DNA of 64,000 bases from Branchipolynoe longqiensis (GCA_030323885.1 CM059193.1:59044042-59108041); one strand, 5' to 3'. Shown: positions 10,640 through 21,234, counted from the stretch's first letter. The notes: generated from the letters alone by a model not told the origin. Program-made: numbers and translations.

Positions 10640-11330
10640 TGTTCAAGCTTGCATGCGTACATCTGAACTCCGAATACACCCAAAAACTCAATCACTTTCC
10701 AATGTCATCCACACTTCAAAACTCATTTGCTCTCCAACCATATTGACATCCGAAAACTTAATCACTCTTCAATCTCGCCCTCACCCCAAACTCAATCACT
10801 CTCCAAAACATTTCCAAGCCATAAACTCAATCACTCTCGAATCATATCCGCAACCAAAAACTCAATCACTCTTCAACCTTACCTGCACCTGAAAACTCAA
10901 TCACTCTCCAATCTTATCCACATCTGAAAGCTCAATCACTCTTCAACCTTATCCCCATCTGAAGACTCATTCACTCTTCAACCTTATCCACACTTGAAAA
11001 CTCAATCACTCTCCAAGCTTATCTGCAACCCAGAACTAAATCGCTCTCCAATCTTATTTAGATCTAAAAGATCGACCACTTTCCAACCTTATCTACATCC
11101 GAAAGGTCAATCGCTCTTCAATCTCATACATACCCAAGAACCCAATCACTCTCCAAGCTTATCTATGCTCCAAAACTCAATCACTCTCCTACCTTATCGA
11201 CGCTCCAAAGCTCGATCACTCTCCAACCTTATCCACACCCAAGAATTCAATCACTCTCCAACCTTATGTACACCTGAAAACTCAATCACTTCCCCACCCT
11301 CATCCACACCCAAAACCTGAGTCTCCAACC
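10640..11330. repeat. 35-bp minisatellite (AACTCAATCACTCTCCAAC)
   Basis: About 20 head-to-tail degenerate copies of a unit reading CTCAATCACTCTCCAACC then TTATCCACACC with an AA-rich spacer; successive units count to 35 bases. Because 35 is not a multiple of three, overlapping open frames with the same SITLQP-like peptide appear in several phases. These are not considered genes. Confidence 0.9.
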
Positions 11331-11400
11331 TTGAACTCAAGACGCCATGTCACTGTTTGCCTCCACCCTCTAGTCTTGCCGACAAACATGGTCGATAGAC

Positions 11401-11692
11401 TCTTTTGGTTTTTGGAGTTTTATGTCCTGGCAACATCTAAGGTCAGATCATGACAGGTGACAGTGCACACTCATGGCAACATTACAGTGCTGCCATGCAC
11501 CAGCACCATGATCCGATATCCCACCCCAGTCACATTATCCCGACACTGAGCCAACCAGTCCTTGCCCTATCCTAATAACGCTGAGCACCAAGCTAGGAAG
11601 CGACAAGTATAAAGTCATCAGTTTGACTCGACCAGGAATTGAACTCCCGATATCCCACATGGAAGGCCATCACTCTACTGATTCGGGCAGCG
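11401..11692 (-). mobile_element. SINE A, slightly shortened
   Basis: Inverse orientation copy with tail at the left (GTCCTGGCAACATCTAAGG), middle around 11580 and tRNA-like head at the right, where CCAGGAATTGAACTCCCGAT is the inverse of the B box. A gap removes part of the segment normally reading CCACTGGGAAATCAGGC. Confidence 0.8.
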
Positions 11693-11699
11693 CCTCTGG

Positions 11700-12006
11700 T
11701 GGTCGATAGACTAAGTGCCAGCTGCTGGTCTGCACGACTTTGGCATGTGACATGTAATCAGCAGTTCTAGGTAATCCATCTGTTGTATTGATCCTCTTTC
11801 ACTCAAGGTCACGTGATCGTTATTCCGATAACATTTAGAAATGGCAACCACATTCACACAGCATCATCACGCACCTTCCATTTGAATATGCTTGAATATG
11901 CTTGATTTATCGAATGAAGTCTATTTAACTTACAGATTAACTTACAGATCCTCGTCTGGCTGATCTAGGCCATATTTGGCCTCTAATACCAGCTCATTAT
12001 GCCTCT
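11700..12006. other. No gene recognised
   Basis: Short unannotated stretch with small direct repeats GAATATGCTTGA (11885-11905) and CTTACAGAT (about 11930-11950). Confidence 0.35.
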
Positions 12007-12664
12007 AATGCCAGCTACAAGCCCATATCACCCCCCGATGAGCCCCAGACAATCCCCGGACTACCCGAATTAGCCCCGGACAACCCCCGGACGAGACCGG
12101 GACAACCCCAGGATGATAACCTGAAATGCGGGACTCATCCTGGGGTAGTCCGTGAGTAATAGGTGGTCATCCGTAGCTATCCATGGCGATCCGTGGTTAA
12201 TTTGTGGTCATCCAGCGTGTCTGGGTCTTATCCGGGCAGTCCGGGAGTGGTCCATGGCTACGTCAGGGCTAGTCCGGTCAAGTCCGGGGTTTGTCCGGGT
12301 TAAACCGTGGCTAAAACGTGGCTCATCCCGGGCGAAACAGCCCCGGACTGGTCCGGACATGGCACGGACTACTGCCGGTTCACCCTCGGACTACCCGGAC
12401 CACCCCTGGATTACCCCCGGATCATCCCGGACGATGTCAGATCCAGCCCAGATCGCAAAATTCCTCGAACCCCCCCCAGATGTTTTAAACATTTTAAAAC
12501 ATCCGGGGCAGACCCCGGATGAGGACGGACCAGCCATAGATCACACCGGATCACCAAGGACCAGCAACGGATGACCCACGGATGACCCCGGATCGCCACC
12601 AACCACGCCGGATCACGGTCTGGGGCTCGTCCGGCCCCTGATCCGGGTAGGTGTGACTGGTGCT
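12007..12664. mobile_element. Harbinger-like word-repeat element, CCGGAC type, copy 1
   Basis: The right end GATCCGGGTAGGTGTGACT..GGTGCT is followed by TAA (12665-12667) and matches copy 2 at 15682-16596. The left end near 12007 is degenerate (AATGCCAGCTACAAGCCC). The interior is packed with CCGGAC, CCGGGT, GTCCGGG and ATCCGTGG words in both orientations, plus a TTTTAAACATTTTAAAACAT patch at about 12481-12501. Open frames here are word-repeat artefacts. Confidence 0.75.
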
Positions 12665-12679
12665 TAAGATTTGGTAGCT

Positions 12680-12745
12680 GAATAACTGTATGAACCCTGG
12701 CCTTAGATGTTGCCAGGATGTAAAACTCCAACAACCAACCAACCC
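12680..12745 (+). mobile_element. SINE A tail fragment
   Basis: CCTTAGATGTTGCCAGGATG followed by AAAACTCCAACAACCAACC is the class-A 3' end only. A (CA)n/(CTCACA)n microsatellite follows at about 12776-12860. Confidence 0.65.
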
Positions 12746-13069
12746 ATCCCCACCCTAACCCCACCTAACTACACACCTTCTCACACTCACGCACACGTAC
12801 ACTCACACACACACTCACACGCTCACACACACGCACACACACACACTCACACACACCACCTCCAACGTAACCATCTGCTCCACTGACTGTATCGAACTGT
12901 TAATCGCAATGACGTCACGCATGTTCACCTTTCAACACAGTTGTCGATTTATTCAATATTTCCAACTCTTTATTTACGCAGTTAACTGATATATCCAGGG
13001 ATGAAAGATCTCCGCGATTTCGCGGATTTCCGGGATTTTTCCTGTAGCTATAAGTGTATACTAATACGT

Positions 13070-13135
13070 TGCACCAGTCCTGATATGACCTTAGATGTTG
13101 CCAGGACGTAAAATTCCAACAACCAGCCAACCACT
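13070..13135 (+). mobile_element. SINE A tail fragment
   Basis: CCTGATATGACCTTAGATG and CCAGGACGTAAAATTCCAAC are present without head or middle. Confidence 0.65.
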
Positions 13136-13149
13136 ACGTTGTTTCATGC

Positions 13150-13385
13150 TGCATCATCATCAGAGTATACTAATACATGCTTCAAACGCCGCAGCACTAT
13201 CAGCGTATACTACTAAAACATGCTTCAAACGGCGCAGCACTATCAGCGTATACTAATACGTGCTTCAAACGGTGCAGCACTATCAGCGTATACTAATTCG
13301 TGCATCAAACACCGCAGCACTAGCAGCGTATACTACTAATATGTGCTTCAAACGCCACAGCACTAGCAGCGTATATCAATATGTA
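13150..13385. repeat. About 42-bp tandem repeat, 5-6 copies
   Basis: The unit contains GTATACTAATACGTGCTTC and AAACGGCGCAGCACTATCAGC. Copies differ by small indels (ACTACTAA vs ACTAA) and a few substitutions. Confidence 0.85.
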
Positions 13386-13649
13386 TGAAACCCGACTTCC
13401 GGGTATTTTCAGCGGTCCCTGACAATGCCAAGCCTCTGGAAGAATATCAGCATTTCCGCTTATTTTCCCGGAGATCACTTTCATCCCTGAATATCTGATC
13501 TAGTTTAATCCTTCAAGAACCCTCAAAATTACCAGACTGCGTTACACATTAGCTGAATTGATCATGTGAAAAGATCAATGAAAAGATTCCATCTACAGAC
13601 TGTCTACATTACCTTTTTTTCTCTCTTAACAAAATTGTTTTTTTAAGAA

Positions 13650-13890
13650 CCAGATGGGATGGCCGAATGAGTTAGAGCATCCGTCTCCTGTGTTGGTAGA
13701 TCATGGGATCGTGGGTTCGAATCCTGGTCGAGTCAAACCAATGACTATTTAAATTGTCACTTGTCACTTCCTAGCCAGGCGCTCAGCATTATTAGGATAG
13801 GGCAAGGAGCAGTGGAATGAGGAAGACCAGTCGTCTGCGACTGAAATTTCCCCCGCTTAAACAACTAATGTACCAACAAATAAATCCACC
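13650..13890 (+). mobile_element. SINE B, full length
   Basis: tRNA-like head with A box GATGGCCGAATGAGTTAGAG and B box GGGTTCGAATCCTGG, then CGAGTCAAACCAATGACT, the shared middle, and the class-B tail GGAATGAGGAAGACCAGTCG ... CTAATGTACCAACAAATAAA. The stretch between the boxes is long, as expected from a Ser/Leu-type tRNA ancestor with an extended variable arm (inference). Confidence 0.82.
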
Positions 13891-14141
13891 ATCTGTTGGT
13901 TATCTTGTATCGGTTAAAAACTCCCCAAAATTTAAATTTAAAGAAACAAATTTTATTTTCACCACAAATCTGCTGTGTCCATGGCAACCAACATTTTGAA
14001 AACAAATCTCATGCATTTTTTGTTAGGTATTTACATATATCTCAAACTTGTCAAATATCCTCAGGTTTTCTACTCACCAAAATAAATTCAGGACAAAATA
14101 AACAAGGAACCTTACTATGCATTCACTCACACACCACATAA

Positions 14142-14392
14142 AAAGGGCTGGTTGCAAAGAGGTTGCAAATGATCGCAAAATGGTTGCCGACCTCCTTGCG
14201 ACCATTTTGTTCACAGGAAGGTTGCAGCTGCTGCACTAAGAACCTCCTTGCAACTAAAATGGTCACAAGGAGGTCGGCGACCATTGCTTTGGTCGGAAAG
14301 AGGTCGTCAGTGACTGCGGGTTCCTTCGTCCAAAGGGAGTCGCAAAGTGGTTGCAAAGTGGTCGCAAGCCGTAAGTAGTGTGACTGGGACTT
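14142..14392. mobile_element. Harbinger-like word-repeat element, GGTTGCAA type, copy 1
   Basis: The right end GGTCGCAAGCCGTAAGTAG TGTGACTGGGAC mirrors the left end of the copy at 46936 (GTTTGCACTACGGCTTGCGAC-like). The interior repeats GGTTGCAA, GGTCGC, GCGACC and AAGGAGGTC about fifteen times. TAA precedes the left end; the right-hand duplication is not visible because a tandem array begins there. Confidence 0.7.
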
Positions 14393-14713
14393 TGCTAGCT
14401 GTTAGTAAAACACTGCGGCTTTAGCTAGCTGATAGTAAAACACTGGGGCTTTAGCTAGCTGTTAGTGAAACACTGGAACTTTAGCTAGCTGTTAGTAAAA
14501 CACTGGAATTTTAGCTAGCTGTTAGTAAAACACTGGAACTTTAGTTAGCTGTTGGTAAAAGACTGGGGCGTTCGCTAGCTATTAGGAAAACACTTGGGCG
14601 TTAGCTAGCTGTTAGTAAAGCACATGGGTTTCAGCTAGCCATGAGTAAAATATTGGGGCTTTCGCTAGCTGTTACTAAAACCCTGCGGCTTTGGCTAGCT
14701 GTTAGTCAAACAC
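14393..14713. repeat. 30-bp minisatellite (TTAGCTAGCTGTTAGTAAAA)
   Basis: Roughly ten and a half copies of a 30-base unit made of GGCTTTAGCTAGCTGTTAG followed by TAAAACACTGG. Units differ mostly at the CACTGGGGC segment. Begins immediately at the right end of the preceding mobile element. Confidence 0.9.
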
Positions 14714-14879
14714 AGCCCTAAGAAGCGGCCATCACTGACTGATGTCAATACACCGTGCGGACGCCCTCGGAAATGACGTAAGACGATCCCTGCTGGTTGC
14801 CGCCTCATCACTCATTCCCTTTGCAGGCCAGGTACACGGTCATTCAAGAATCACGAGAACCAGCGAAATTCCGGTGCAC

Positions 14880-15190
14880 CGACATGTTTCCCCAGCACCC
14901 CACACCCCTCACCCCTCACCTCCGCCCCCCCCCCCCGCCACACTCACCCCCCCCCCCCCCACCCCCCCCCCCCCCCCCCCCCCCCCCCCAGCCCTCCTCA
15001 CCCCCCCACGCCCACCCTCACCCCACCGTCTCACCCCCGCCATCCTCACCCCTCACTCATTCCATGCCCCACTCACCCTCACCCCCAGCCCCCGTCCACC
15101 TCTCCACCTCGATCCCCTCCCCGCGCCACCCTCTCACCCCGCCCCTTCACCCCCTCCCCCCCCCCCCCCCCCAGTTCCCTCACCCTCCCC
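14880..15190. repeat. C-rich low-complexity tract with poly-C runs
   Basis: CACCCC/CCCTCACC words with several homopolymer C runs, the longest around 14970-14990. Pro/His-rich frames on the plus strand are compositional artefacts. Assembly accuracy is doubtful in the homopolymers. Confidence 0.9.
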
Positions 15191-15198
15191 TCCCCACA

Positions 15199-15612
15199 GC
15201 GGACGCGATGTCCTAATCAGTAGAGCGCAGGCTTCCCGGTGGTAAAAATCGGGAGTTCGAATCTCAGCCGAGTCAAACCAATGACTTATAGGATTGATAC
15301 TTGTCGCTACCTAGCCTGGCGCTTGTCATTATTAGGATAGGATAATGAGCAGAGTATCAGGATAATGTGACTGTATGGGATATTGGGTCATGGTGCCAGC
15401 AGCCTGGTCTCCTGGTAGGGCAGCACTATAAAAGTTGTTATGAGTGCGCACTGTCACAAGTCGGTACCCATCATGATGTGACCTTAGATGTTGGCAGGAT
15501 GCAAAACTCCATATATCAAACAAACTCTCACCCTCCCTGTACACATACAACCCGTCCTGATATGACCTTAGATGTTGCTAGGACGTAAAACAACAACAAA
15601 CAAACAAACAAA
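15199..15612 (+). mobile_element. SINE A, full length with a duplicated tail
   Basis: Head GCGATGTCCTAATCAGTAGA and B box GGGAGTTCGAATCTCAGCC, middle ACTTGTCGCTACCTAGCCTG, class-A segment GGATAATGTGACTGTATGGG, and tail ending near 15512. A second partial tail (GTCCTGATATGACCTTAGATG; GGACGTAAAACAACAACAAAC) follows at 15550-15612, showing two tail variants side by side. Confidence 0.82.
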
Positions 15613-15681
15613 CACACACAGACTCACAATACAGAGGGGTCGGCTTTCTCTGCATGTGATGGACAAAGGCGATCTCGGTAA

Positions 15682-16596
15682 AGCCTAGGTCATACCTACC
15701 CGGATCAGGGGCCGGACGAGCGCCGACCCTTGATCCGACGTCATCTGTGGCTCATCCGTGGCTGTTCCTTGGTGATCCGTGGTGATCCGTGGCTGGTCCT
15801 TGGTGATCTGGCCTCATCCAGGCTCTGCCCTGGATGTTTTAAAGTGCTTAAAACATCCGGGTGATCCGGGGCGATCTGGGGAATATTGCAATCCGGGGTT
15901 AAGCAGCATCATCCGTGTGTGATCCGTGACTCATCCGGGTAGTCCGTGTGTTGTCCGGGGGTCGTCCGTGTCCGGGTCATTTTATACTCCGGGCTATCCG
16001 GGAATAGTCCGGGGGTCGTCCGGGGGTTGTCCGGGGCTGATCCGGGACTAATCTGTGGCTACACCGGGTAGTCCGGGGGTTGTCCGTGCTGTGGTCCGTG
16101 GGTAGACCGTGGCTTGTCCGAGTAGGTGTGAGAGTGATGCAAAAATGACCAAAAATAGCGATTTTATCCTGGGCTCTCCCTGGGGAATGGTCCGGGGGTG
16201 GTCCAGCTTAAAGCTGCATAGTCCGATGAAGCATCAAATTTTCAAAACCAAAATAATGATATAGATTTGACTACATATCTAACTTATATATTGATGCACA
16301 TATTAAGCATTTATTGCCACATAGAAGGGAACACTGAGTCAATTTGATAGAACCTGTTACTGTTGAAGCTTATTGTGTCAGAGTTTTGGCGTGCTTGCCA
16401 AAACTAAGTTTGCATGTTTGAATTTCAAATATCTCAAAACTTATCCATTTAAAATCAAAGTTACTTTAACCTGAATTAAGGTAGATTATAAGGATCAATT
16501 GAATATATTTATCTCAGTAAACTGACCAAAAAGCAAAACCGTCGGACTGTGCAACTTTAAAATCAGGTGCTAGTCCGGGTAGGTGTGACTTGGGCT
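15682..16596. mobile_element. Harbinger-like word-repeat element, CCGGAC type, copy 2
   Basis: Left AGCCTAGGTCATACCTACCC and right GGGTAGGTGTGACTTGGGCT are inverted and flanked by TAA (15679-15681, 16597-16599). The interior is ATCCGTGG, GTCCGGGG and CCGGGTAGTCC words. It hosts a family-T MITE at 16212-16556; without it the element is about 570 bp. Confidence 0.88.
16212..16556. mobile_element. TTAA MITE (family T) inside the CCGGAC element
   Basis: AGCTGCATAGTCCGATGAAG to CGTCGGACTGTGCAACT, with TTAA on both sides (16208-16211, 16557-16560). CCGG words continue on either side, so the insertion is younger than its host element. Confidence 0.9.
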
Positions 16597-16847
16597 TAAG
16601 GCCTGTATGTCATCTGCGTAGATGTACATAGTAGGCTAAGTTATCATATACAGGTTAGGAAAAAACTTGAAAATTAAAAAAAACAAACTAATATAGAAAC
16701 TACTAACACCCAAAACCGCAAAGGTTGGCCCGAGAAAGATCAGGTAAAGACTCCTGAGTGCGGGACCAGACCAATCCAGTATCACAGCTGTCCAGCATTG
16801 AAAACAAGCACCCTCATGGGATCTTATACGTTATGGGATCTTATAGG

Positions 16848-17470
16848 TCTGGTCAGCTCAGTATCAGGATAATGTGAGTGAGTGGGATATTGAGTCATGG
16901 TGCCGACGGCCTAGTCTCCCTATGGGGTGGCATTATAAAGTTGTGTGTGCACACTGCCATAAATCGGTACCCGTCCTGATGTGACATGAAATGTTTCTAG
17001 GATATAATCATCATCATCATGTCGTCGGTCGCAATGCGACAAAGTCTGCTTTTATTTCTTAACCGCTGCTATTTCGTGTGGTTGTGCATTTCATAAAAGC
17101 TGCTTGCAAAGTGTTGAAGTGCTGCTGGCTTTTGCAAGTTACTAGCAGCACTCTCTCAGGGAGTAAATAGAGGTCTCACACCGGCAAGAACATGTCAAGA
17201 CAGGCGCAAGCTATTTGTCCCTGCAGTGGCTGGCTGGGAGATGTTAGCAGTTTCATTCATCACCGCCCTTAATGCTGCCACGGAAGCATGGTTTTCTGTT
17301 AGGGTTTGCTCCCTTAGCCTTTGGTTCTATCAATAACCTATACCACAAGGCAGTGGGTTATAACTTTGCAAGGCAGGGGCGTCAAACTCTCTGAGGTATT
17401 TTAGCAGATAAGTACTGCATTACCCGCATACCGCAGCTAGGATATAAAGTACCCAAACAACAAACAAACA
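16848..17470 (+). mobile_element. SINE A partial copy, split by a retroposon
   Basis: The head is missing. The copy starts near GGTCAGCTCAGTATCAGGA and proceeds to CCTGATGTGACATGAAATG TTTCTAGGATATAA, where the retroposon at 17007-17436 intervenes. The tail resumes CTAGGATATAAAGTACCC then AAACAACAAACAAAC. Confidence 0.78.
17007..17436 (-). mobile_element. Retroposon F with (ATG)n 3' tail and 11-bp target duplication
   Basis: On the minus strand the element ends in (ATGATG)n (plus-strand ATCATCATCATCAT at 17007). It is flanked by CTAGGATATAA on both sides (16997-17007, 17437-17447), an 11-base duplication inside a SINE tail. About 430 bp. The same sequence occurs at about 34400-34883 (plus strand, also ATG-tailed), and a short piece at 18930-19013. 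The tail and duplication indicate LINE-mediated insertion; it may be a LINE 3' end or a SINE. No coding frame is recognised. Confidence 0.75.
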
Positions 17471-17524
17471 ACAACAAACTCTCCAGTTCAGAGATAGTGG
17501 TGGTCCATTATTAAGATTTAGCGT

Positions 17525-17800
17525 ATCCGATACTTCTCACTACCCTGCCTGATACTCGGAATTAATAGGAGAGGGCAAGGTGGTATCCACATAATGTGAC
17601 TGAGTAGGATATTTCCGATCATGGTGCTAGGGGTATGGTGTCCTAATGTTGCAACACTATGTCTTCATGGTGCTGGCAACCTGATTTCCCAGTGGGGCAG
17701 TACTATAAAGTTGCCATGAGTGTGTACTGTCACAAGTAGGCACCCATCCTGATATGACCTTAGATGTTGCCAGGACGTAAAATTCCAACAACCAACGAAC
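17525..17800 (+). mobile_element. SINE A, 5'-truncated, with internal duplication
   Basis: Begins in the middle region (ACTTCTCACTACCCTGCC). The segment around CATGGTGCTGG appears twice (17633 and 17669), giving an extended copy before the normal CCCAGTGGGGCAGTACTATA and the tail CCAGGACGTAAAATTCCAAC. Confidence 0.75.
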
Positions 17801-18011
17801 CAACTGAAACATTTGTGGAGGGGTTATCCGTGAGCGATCTCACAGCGGCCACTTCCGGTGTGCTGTCGACTAGTGCATTGTGGGACGGACTGCGGATGCT
17901 GAATGGACAGTTTACACACTTGCTACAAATCAGTGCCCATCCTGATTTAACCTTAGATGTTGATACCCACCATCATGATATGACTTAGGATGTTGCTAGG
18001 ACATACAACCC

Positions 18012-18222
18012 AAACAAACTGTTGCCAGCCGTACAGTCAATACCATGACCAAATATCCCGCTCAGTCACATTATCCTGACACTGAGCCAACCAGTTTTTG
18101 CCTTATCCTAGTAATGCCAATGCCGAGCGCCACGCTATGTAGCGACAAGTATCAATGTTGAAAATCACTGGCTTGATTCAGTGGGGAATCGAACCCACAA
18201 CCTCCCGGGCGGGCAACCAAAG
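18012..18222 (-). mobile_element. SINE A, 3'-truncated
   Basis: Contains the inverse of the head (GTGGGGAATCGAACCCACAA is the B-box side) and middle, and stops at ACCATGACCAAATATCCCGC, so the tail is missing. A short detached tail piece (CCTGATTTAACCTTAGATG) lies at about 17940-18005. Confidence 0.72.
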
Positions 18223-18254
18223 CCATACAGCATTTGTGCTGTCTCCATCAGCTG

Positions 18255-18570
18255 TAACCAGACGGGATGGCTGAATGAGGTACAGTGTCCGTCTCCCGTG
18301 TTGGTAGATCGTGGGGTCGTGGGTTCGAACCCTGGTCGGGTCAAACCAATGACTTAAAAATTGATACTTGTCACTTCCTAGCCTGGTGCTCGGCATTATT
18401 AGGAGAGGGCAAGGACTGGTTGGCTCAGTGTTAGGATAATGTGACTGAGTGGTCTTCCAGTAGGGCAGCACTATAAAGTCGCCATGAGTGCACATTGTCA
18501 CAAGTCGGTACACTTCCTGATATGACCTTATATGTTGCTAGGACGTAAAACAACAACAAACAAACCATCA
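18255..18570 (+). mobile_element. SINE A with a class-B-like head
   Basis: The head is the long-variable-arm form seen in class B (GATGGCTGAATGAGGTACAG; GGGTTCGAACCCTGGTCGG), but the 3' half is class A (GGATAATGTGACTGAGTGG; tail GGACGTAAAACAACAACAAAC). It is therefore a natural recombinant of the two SINE classes. Confidence 0.8.
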
Positions 18571-18760
18571 GCTGTTTCACCCCACAATGCCTCTCGGCTC
18601 TACCAGAGGGCGCCACACTCGACCGGCTTTATCCACAAAGAGGCACGAGCATGGGTTGAGTTCAAAGTCATGTCCAGGTAGTGCCCTAAATGATCACTAA
18701 AGTTGATAGATTTTTGTCGTGGAAGTATGGTGGAGGGGTGATGAAAATGGGAAATATTGC

Positions 18761-18834
18761 GTGTGGAACTGGAATCGAAGCCATATCTCTTGCATTCTGG
18801 GACAGCATGCTAAGCATTTCACCACCTGGGCTCC
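18761..18834 (-). mobile_element. tRNA-like head of a third SINE type (H) or tRNA pseudogene
   Basis: On the minus strand GGAGCCCAGGTGGTGAAATG, GCTTAGCATGCTG and GGCTTCGATTCCAGTTCC give A-box- and B-box-like segments about 35 bases apart within 74 nt. The 3' end does not pair with the 5' GGAGCCC, so it is not a functional tRNA. A related head is at 55299-55360. Confidence 0.5.
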
Positions 18835-18929
18835 CTGATGTCATGCCCGCCTGTATATGTGGCTCCTTGCCTGAGAGATCAGTGCAGACTACTACTGCAT
18901 TCATATCCCTGGAACTGTAATTCTTTAAA

Positions 18930-19013
18930 TGGTCATTTAATGCTTACAATTAACAGGTATTGCAATACCTCAGGGAGTTTGACGCCCCTGCCCTGCAGAG
19001 TTGTAAATCACTG
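18930..19013 (+). mobile_element. Retroposon F fragment cut by a word-repeat element
   Basis: GGTATTGCAATACCTCAGGG AGTTTGACG matches the 5' portion of F (see 34455). The match stops at AAATCACTGC, exactly where the inverted-repeat element at 19014 begins. Confidence 0.65.
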
Positions 19014-19762
19014 CCAGGGCCCGTATGCATAAATCAGAGTTAGGCTTAGCCGGAGCTAGGAGCTAGCTCTGGGATAGCTATCCGCGGCTAGGAGGGCCTT
19101 GGTTAACTAGGTCAAGCCGTATGCATGAATGTCTTAGCCGCCGCGGATAGCTAACCATGAAGTTATTTATAGATGTGGGAACTCCCTCAAGTCGACAATA
19201 TGAATAACACCGCCAATGCGGCAGCGGCGTTAATATTGGTTCGAATTTAGGTTTAATTTGATTAAATTTCACTATGGCGTATGTAATTACGTTAAAAATG
19301 ACAGCATTTAATAGATTTGGGCCAAATATATTGGCGCCGATACGGGGGCAACAGCGGCGGCCATGTTTAGTTGACATTGGACAGTATGGATATCGACGTC
19401 GCTGCGGCGGCGGCGATTTGTTTACTTTACATTCGTCGATTCGAAAATATTAATATCGCCGCTGATGCGCCAGCAGCGTTAATATCTCTTTGCATTTAGG
19501 GTTAAATTGATAAAAGTTCACTTATTGCGTATGTAATTCTGTTAAATATGACAGTATTGAATAGATTGAGACCCTCACACACACACTAACCGGCGCGGCT
19601 AGCAGTTAAACCTGACTTGTAATCAGGGTAACTTAGCCTAGGCTACGGTCGTTGGTTAGTACTGGCACCGGCTCATGCCTGCTGATTTTCCAACTTTAGC
19701 CGGGTGGAGCTACCCTAGCAGCGGTTAGAGCCCTAACTCCGATTCATGCATACGGCCCCTGG
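19014..19762. mobile_element. Word-repeat element, TTAGCCG type
   Basis: Termini CCAGGGCCCGTATGCAT and ATGCATACGGCCCCTGG are inverted. The outer 100 bases on each side carry GGCTTAGCCGGAGCTAGG- and AGCCCTAACTCCG-type words. Internally two oppositely oriented cores (about 19170-19330 and 19415-19570) contain TTACATTCGTCGATTCGAAA and GTATGTAATTCTGTTAAATA; this core is shared with the elements at 20478 and 25563. CWG-type target bases (CAG/CTG) lie at the ends. Confidence 0.78.
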
Positions 19763-19767
19763 AGGCT

Positions 19768-19965
19768 AATTTACGTTGAACATAGTTGAACATAGTTGAA
19801 CGTAGTGCCATCCGTGCTGTAACGTATTTATCCGTACCAAAACCTGCCATACCTTAACGTTTTTCACCGTAGTTTAAAGTACTTACACCATATTTGACCC
19901 ACGTTAATCTATCCTACATTCACCTACGTTCAACTACGTTCACTAAGGTGTATATGACCTGGGCT
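19768..19965. mobile_element. Word-repeat element fragment, TTCAACTACG type (unit 1)
   Basis: Right end TATATGACCTGGGCT is followed by TTA. The interior GTTGAACATAGTTGAAC, GTATTTATCCGTACCAAAAC and TTGACCCACGTTAATC is the inverse of unit 1 at 57729. The left terminus is missing. Confidence 0.65.
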
Positions 19966-19973
19966 TTAACGTT

Positions 19974-20300
19974 ATGGTGTTCACCTACACTAGAGGTACA
20001 AAATATATTCATACAGCAACAAGAAATACCCGAAGAAATGAGGCTCCTATAATAACCCATAGCAGACCTAATATGACAGAAGAGTTATATCTATGGCAGC
20101 ACACATATGGAATGAACAACCGAGCACAACCAGACATAAGATCCATTAAAGCATACACAAAAAACATATACATAAAACAAAATGACCTACCCCAGGAACG
20201 AATAGAGAACATAGGCATTATAGTTTTGGTATGTTGATTGACATATTAGCCATCAATATTGGTAATTGTGGACCAGGAAGCCCCTGGGCAGCTCTAAGAT
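19974..20300 (+). pseudogene. Decayed LINE reverse-transcriptase C-terminal tail
   Basis: Across two frames the sequence reads like the C-terminal end of non-LTR retrotransposon ORF2 proteins: a NTRRNE...HSRPNM segment, then MAAHIWNEQP in a shifted frame, then IRSIKAYTKNIYIKQ back in the first. LINE tails commonly have an R-T-N...WN-LP...I+S+..FK pattern. At least two frameshifts interrupt it, so it is dead. Family assignment is inferred from this pattern alone. Confidence 0.45.
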
Positions 20301-20477
20301 AAATACACGCGCAAATATGACTAACAAATCATTCAAGACAATAAACCACAAACTAATGACTAAAGCTGTTAAGCATTGAAAACAACTTCTATCATGAACT
20401 TACATGATATGGCTACCTTGCCCTTCCTGCGCTTCGTGCGCTGTCCCCGTTGCAGTATTGTTTAATGACGACTCCAG

Positions 20478-21211
20478 GGGCCATATGCAGGAGTCAGTGT
20501 TAGCGGAGTTTGGTGTTAGAGCCTATTACCGGTTAGCTATCGCCGACGTCGTGAAATGTGTCAAGTCGTATGCAGGAGCGCGTAACACTTTCATTATAGC
20601 TAAACGTGAATTTTTTTATAGATTTGGGAAATCCCTCTGCGTCTGTAGCGATATATTAGGCTTAAATATACTAAATGCGATCATATTTAACAGAATTAAA
20701 TACGTAATAAGTGAAATTTGAGGAAATTAACCCTAAATTCGAAGCAATATTAACGCTGTCGCCGTAACGGCGGCGATATTAATATTTATATGTTCGAATC
20801 GACGAGCATAAAGTAAACAAATCGCCGCAGCCGCCGCATCGACGTCGCTTTCCATACTGGCAGCGGCAGCGATTTGTTTACTTTACTTTCGTCGATTCGA
20901 ACATATAAATATTAATATCGGCGCTGTTCCGGCGCCAGCATTAATATTGCTTCGAATTTAGGGTTAATTTGAATAAATTTCACTTATTGCGTATTTAATT
21001 CTGTTAAATATGATAGCATTTAATAGATTTGGACATAACCTTACGCTAACACCGCCTGTAAACGTCATATGAAACGGGGTTAGTGTCGCGGACCTTAAAC
21101 GTGTGGTGTTAGGCCTATCACTGACTCGTGCATACCGACTTTTCGGCGCTAAACCAGAAATCCCATCTAAACGCGTTTTGGCTCGCTAACACTGACACCT
21201 GCATATGGCCC
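20478..21211. mobile_element. Word-repeat element, TTAGCGGAG type
   Basis: Termini GGGCCATATGCAGGAGTCAG and its inverse CTGACACCTGCATATGGCCC are flanked by CAG on both sides (20475-20477, 21212-21214), a 3-bp CWG duplication. The interior shares with the element at 19014 the inverted cores around GTCGATTCGAACATATAAAT and TTCTGTTAAATATGATAGCA, although the outer words differ. A frame at 20404-20721 crosses the end of the element and is not a gene. Confidence 0.82.
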
Positions 21212-21234
21212 CAGATGCTCAAGCCGATTGCAGA

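Noticed and set aside
10653..11320. Repetitive SITLQP-type protein
   Set aside because: The unit is 35 bp, not a multiple of three, so the peptide is repeated across phases; it is minisatellite translation.
10639..11330. CRISPR-like array of evenly spaced repeats
   Set aside because: Units are contiguous and degenerate with no unique spacers, and the context is eukaryotic.
14742..15245. 167-codon Pro-rich plus-strand frame
   Set aside because: It spans a C-homopolymer-rich tract and ends in a SINE head.
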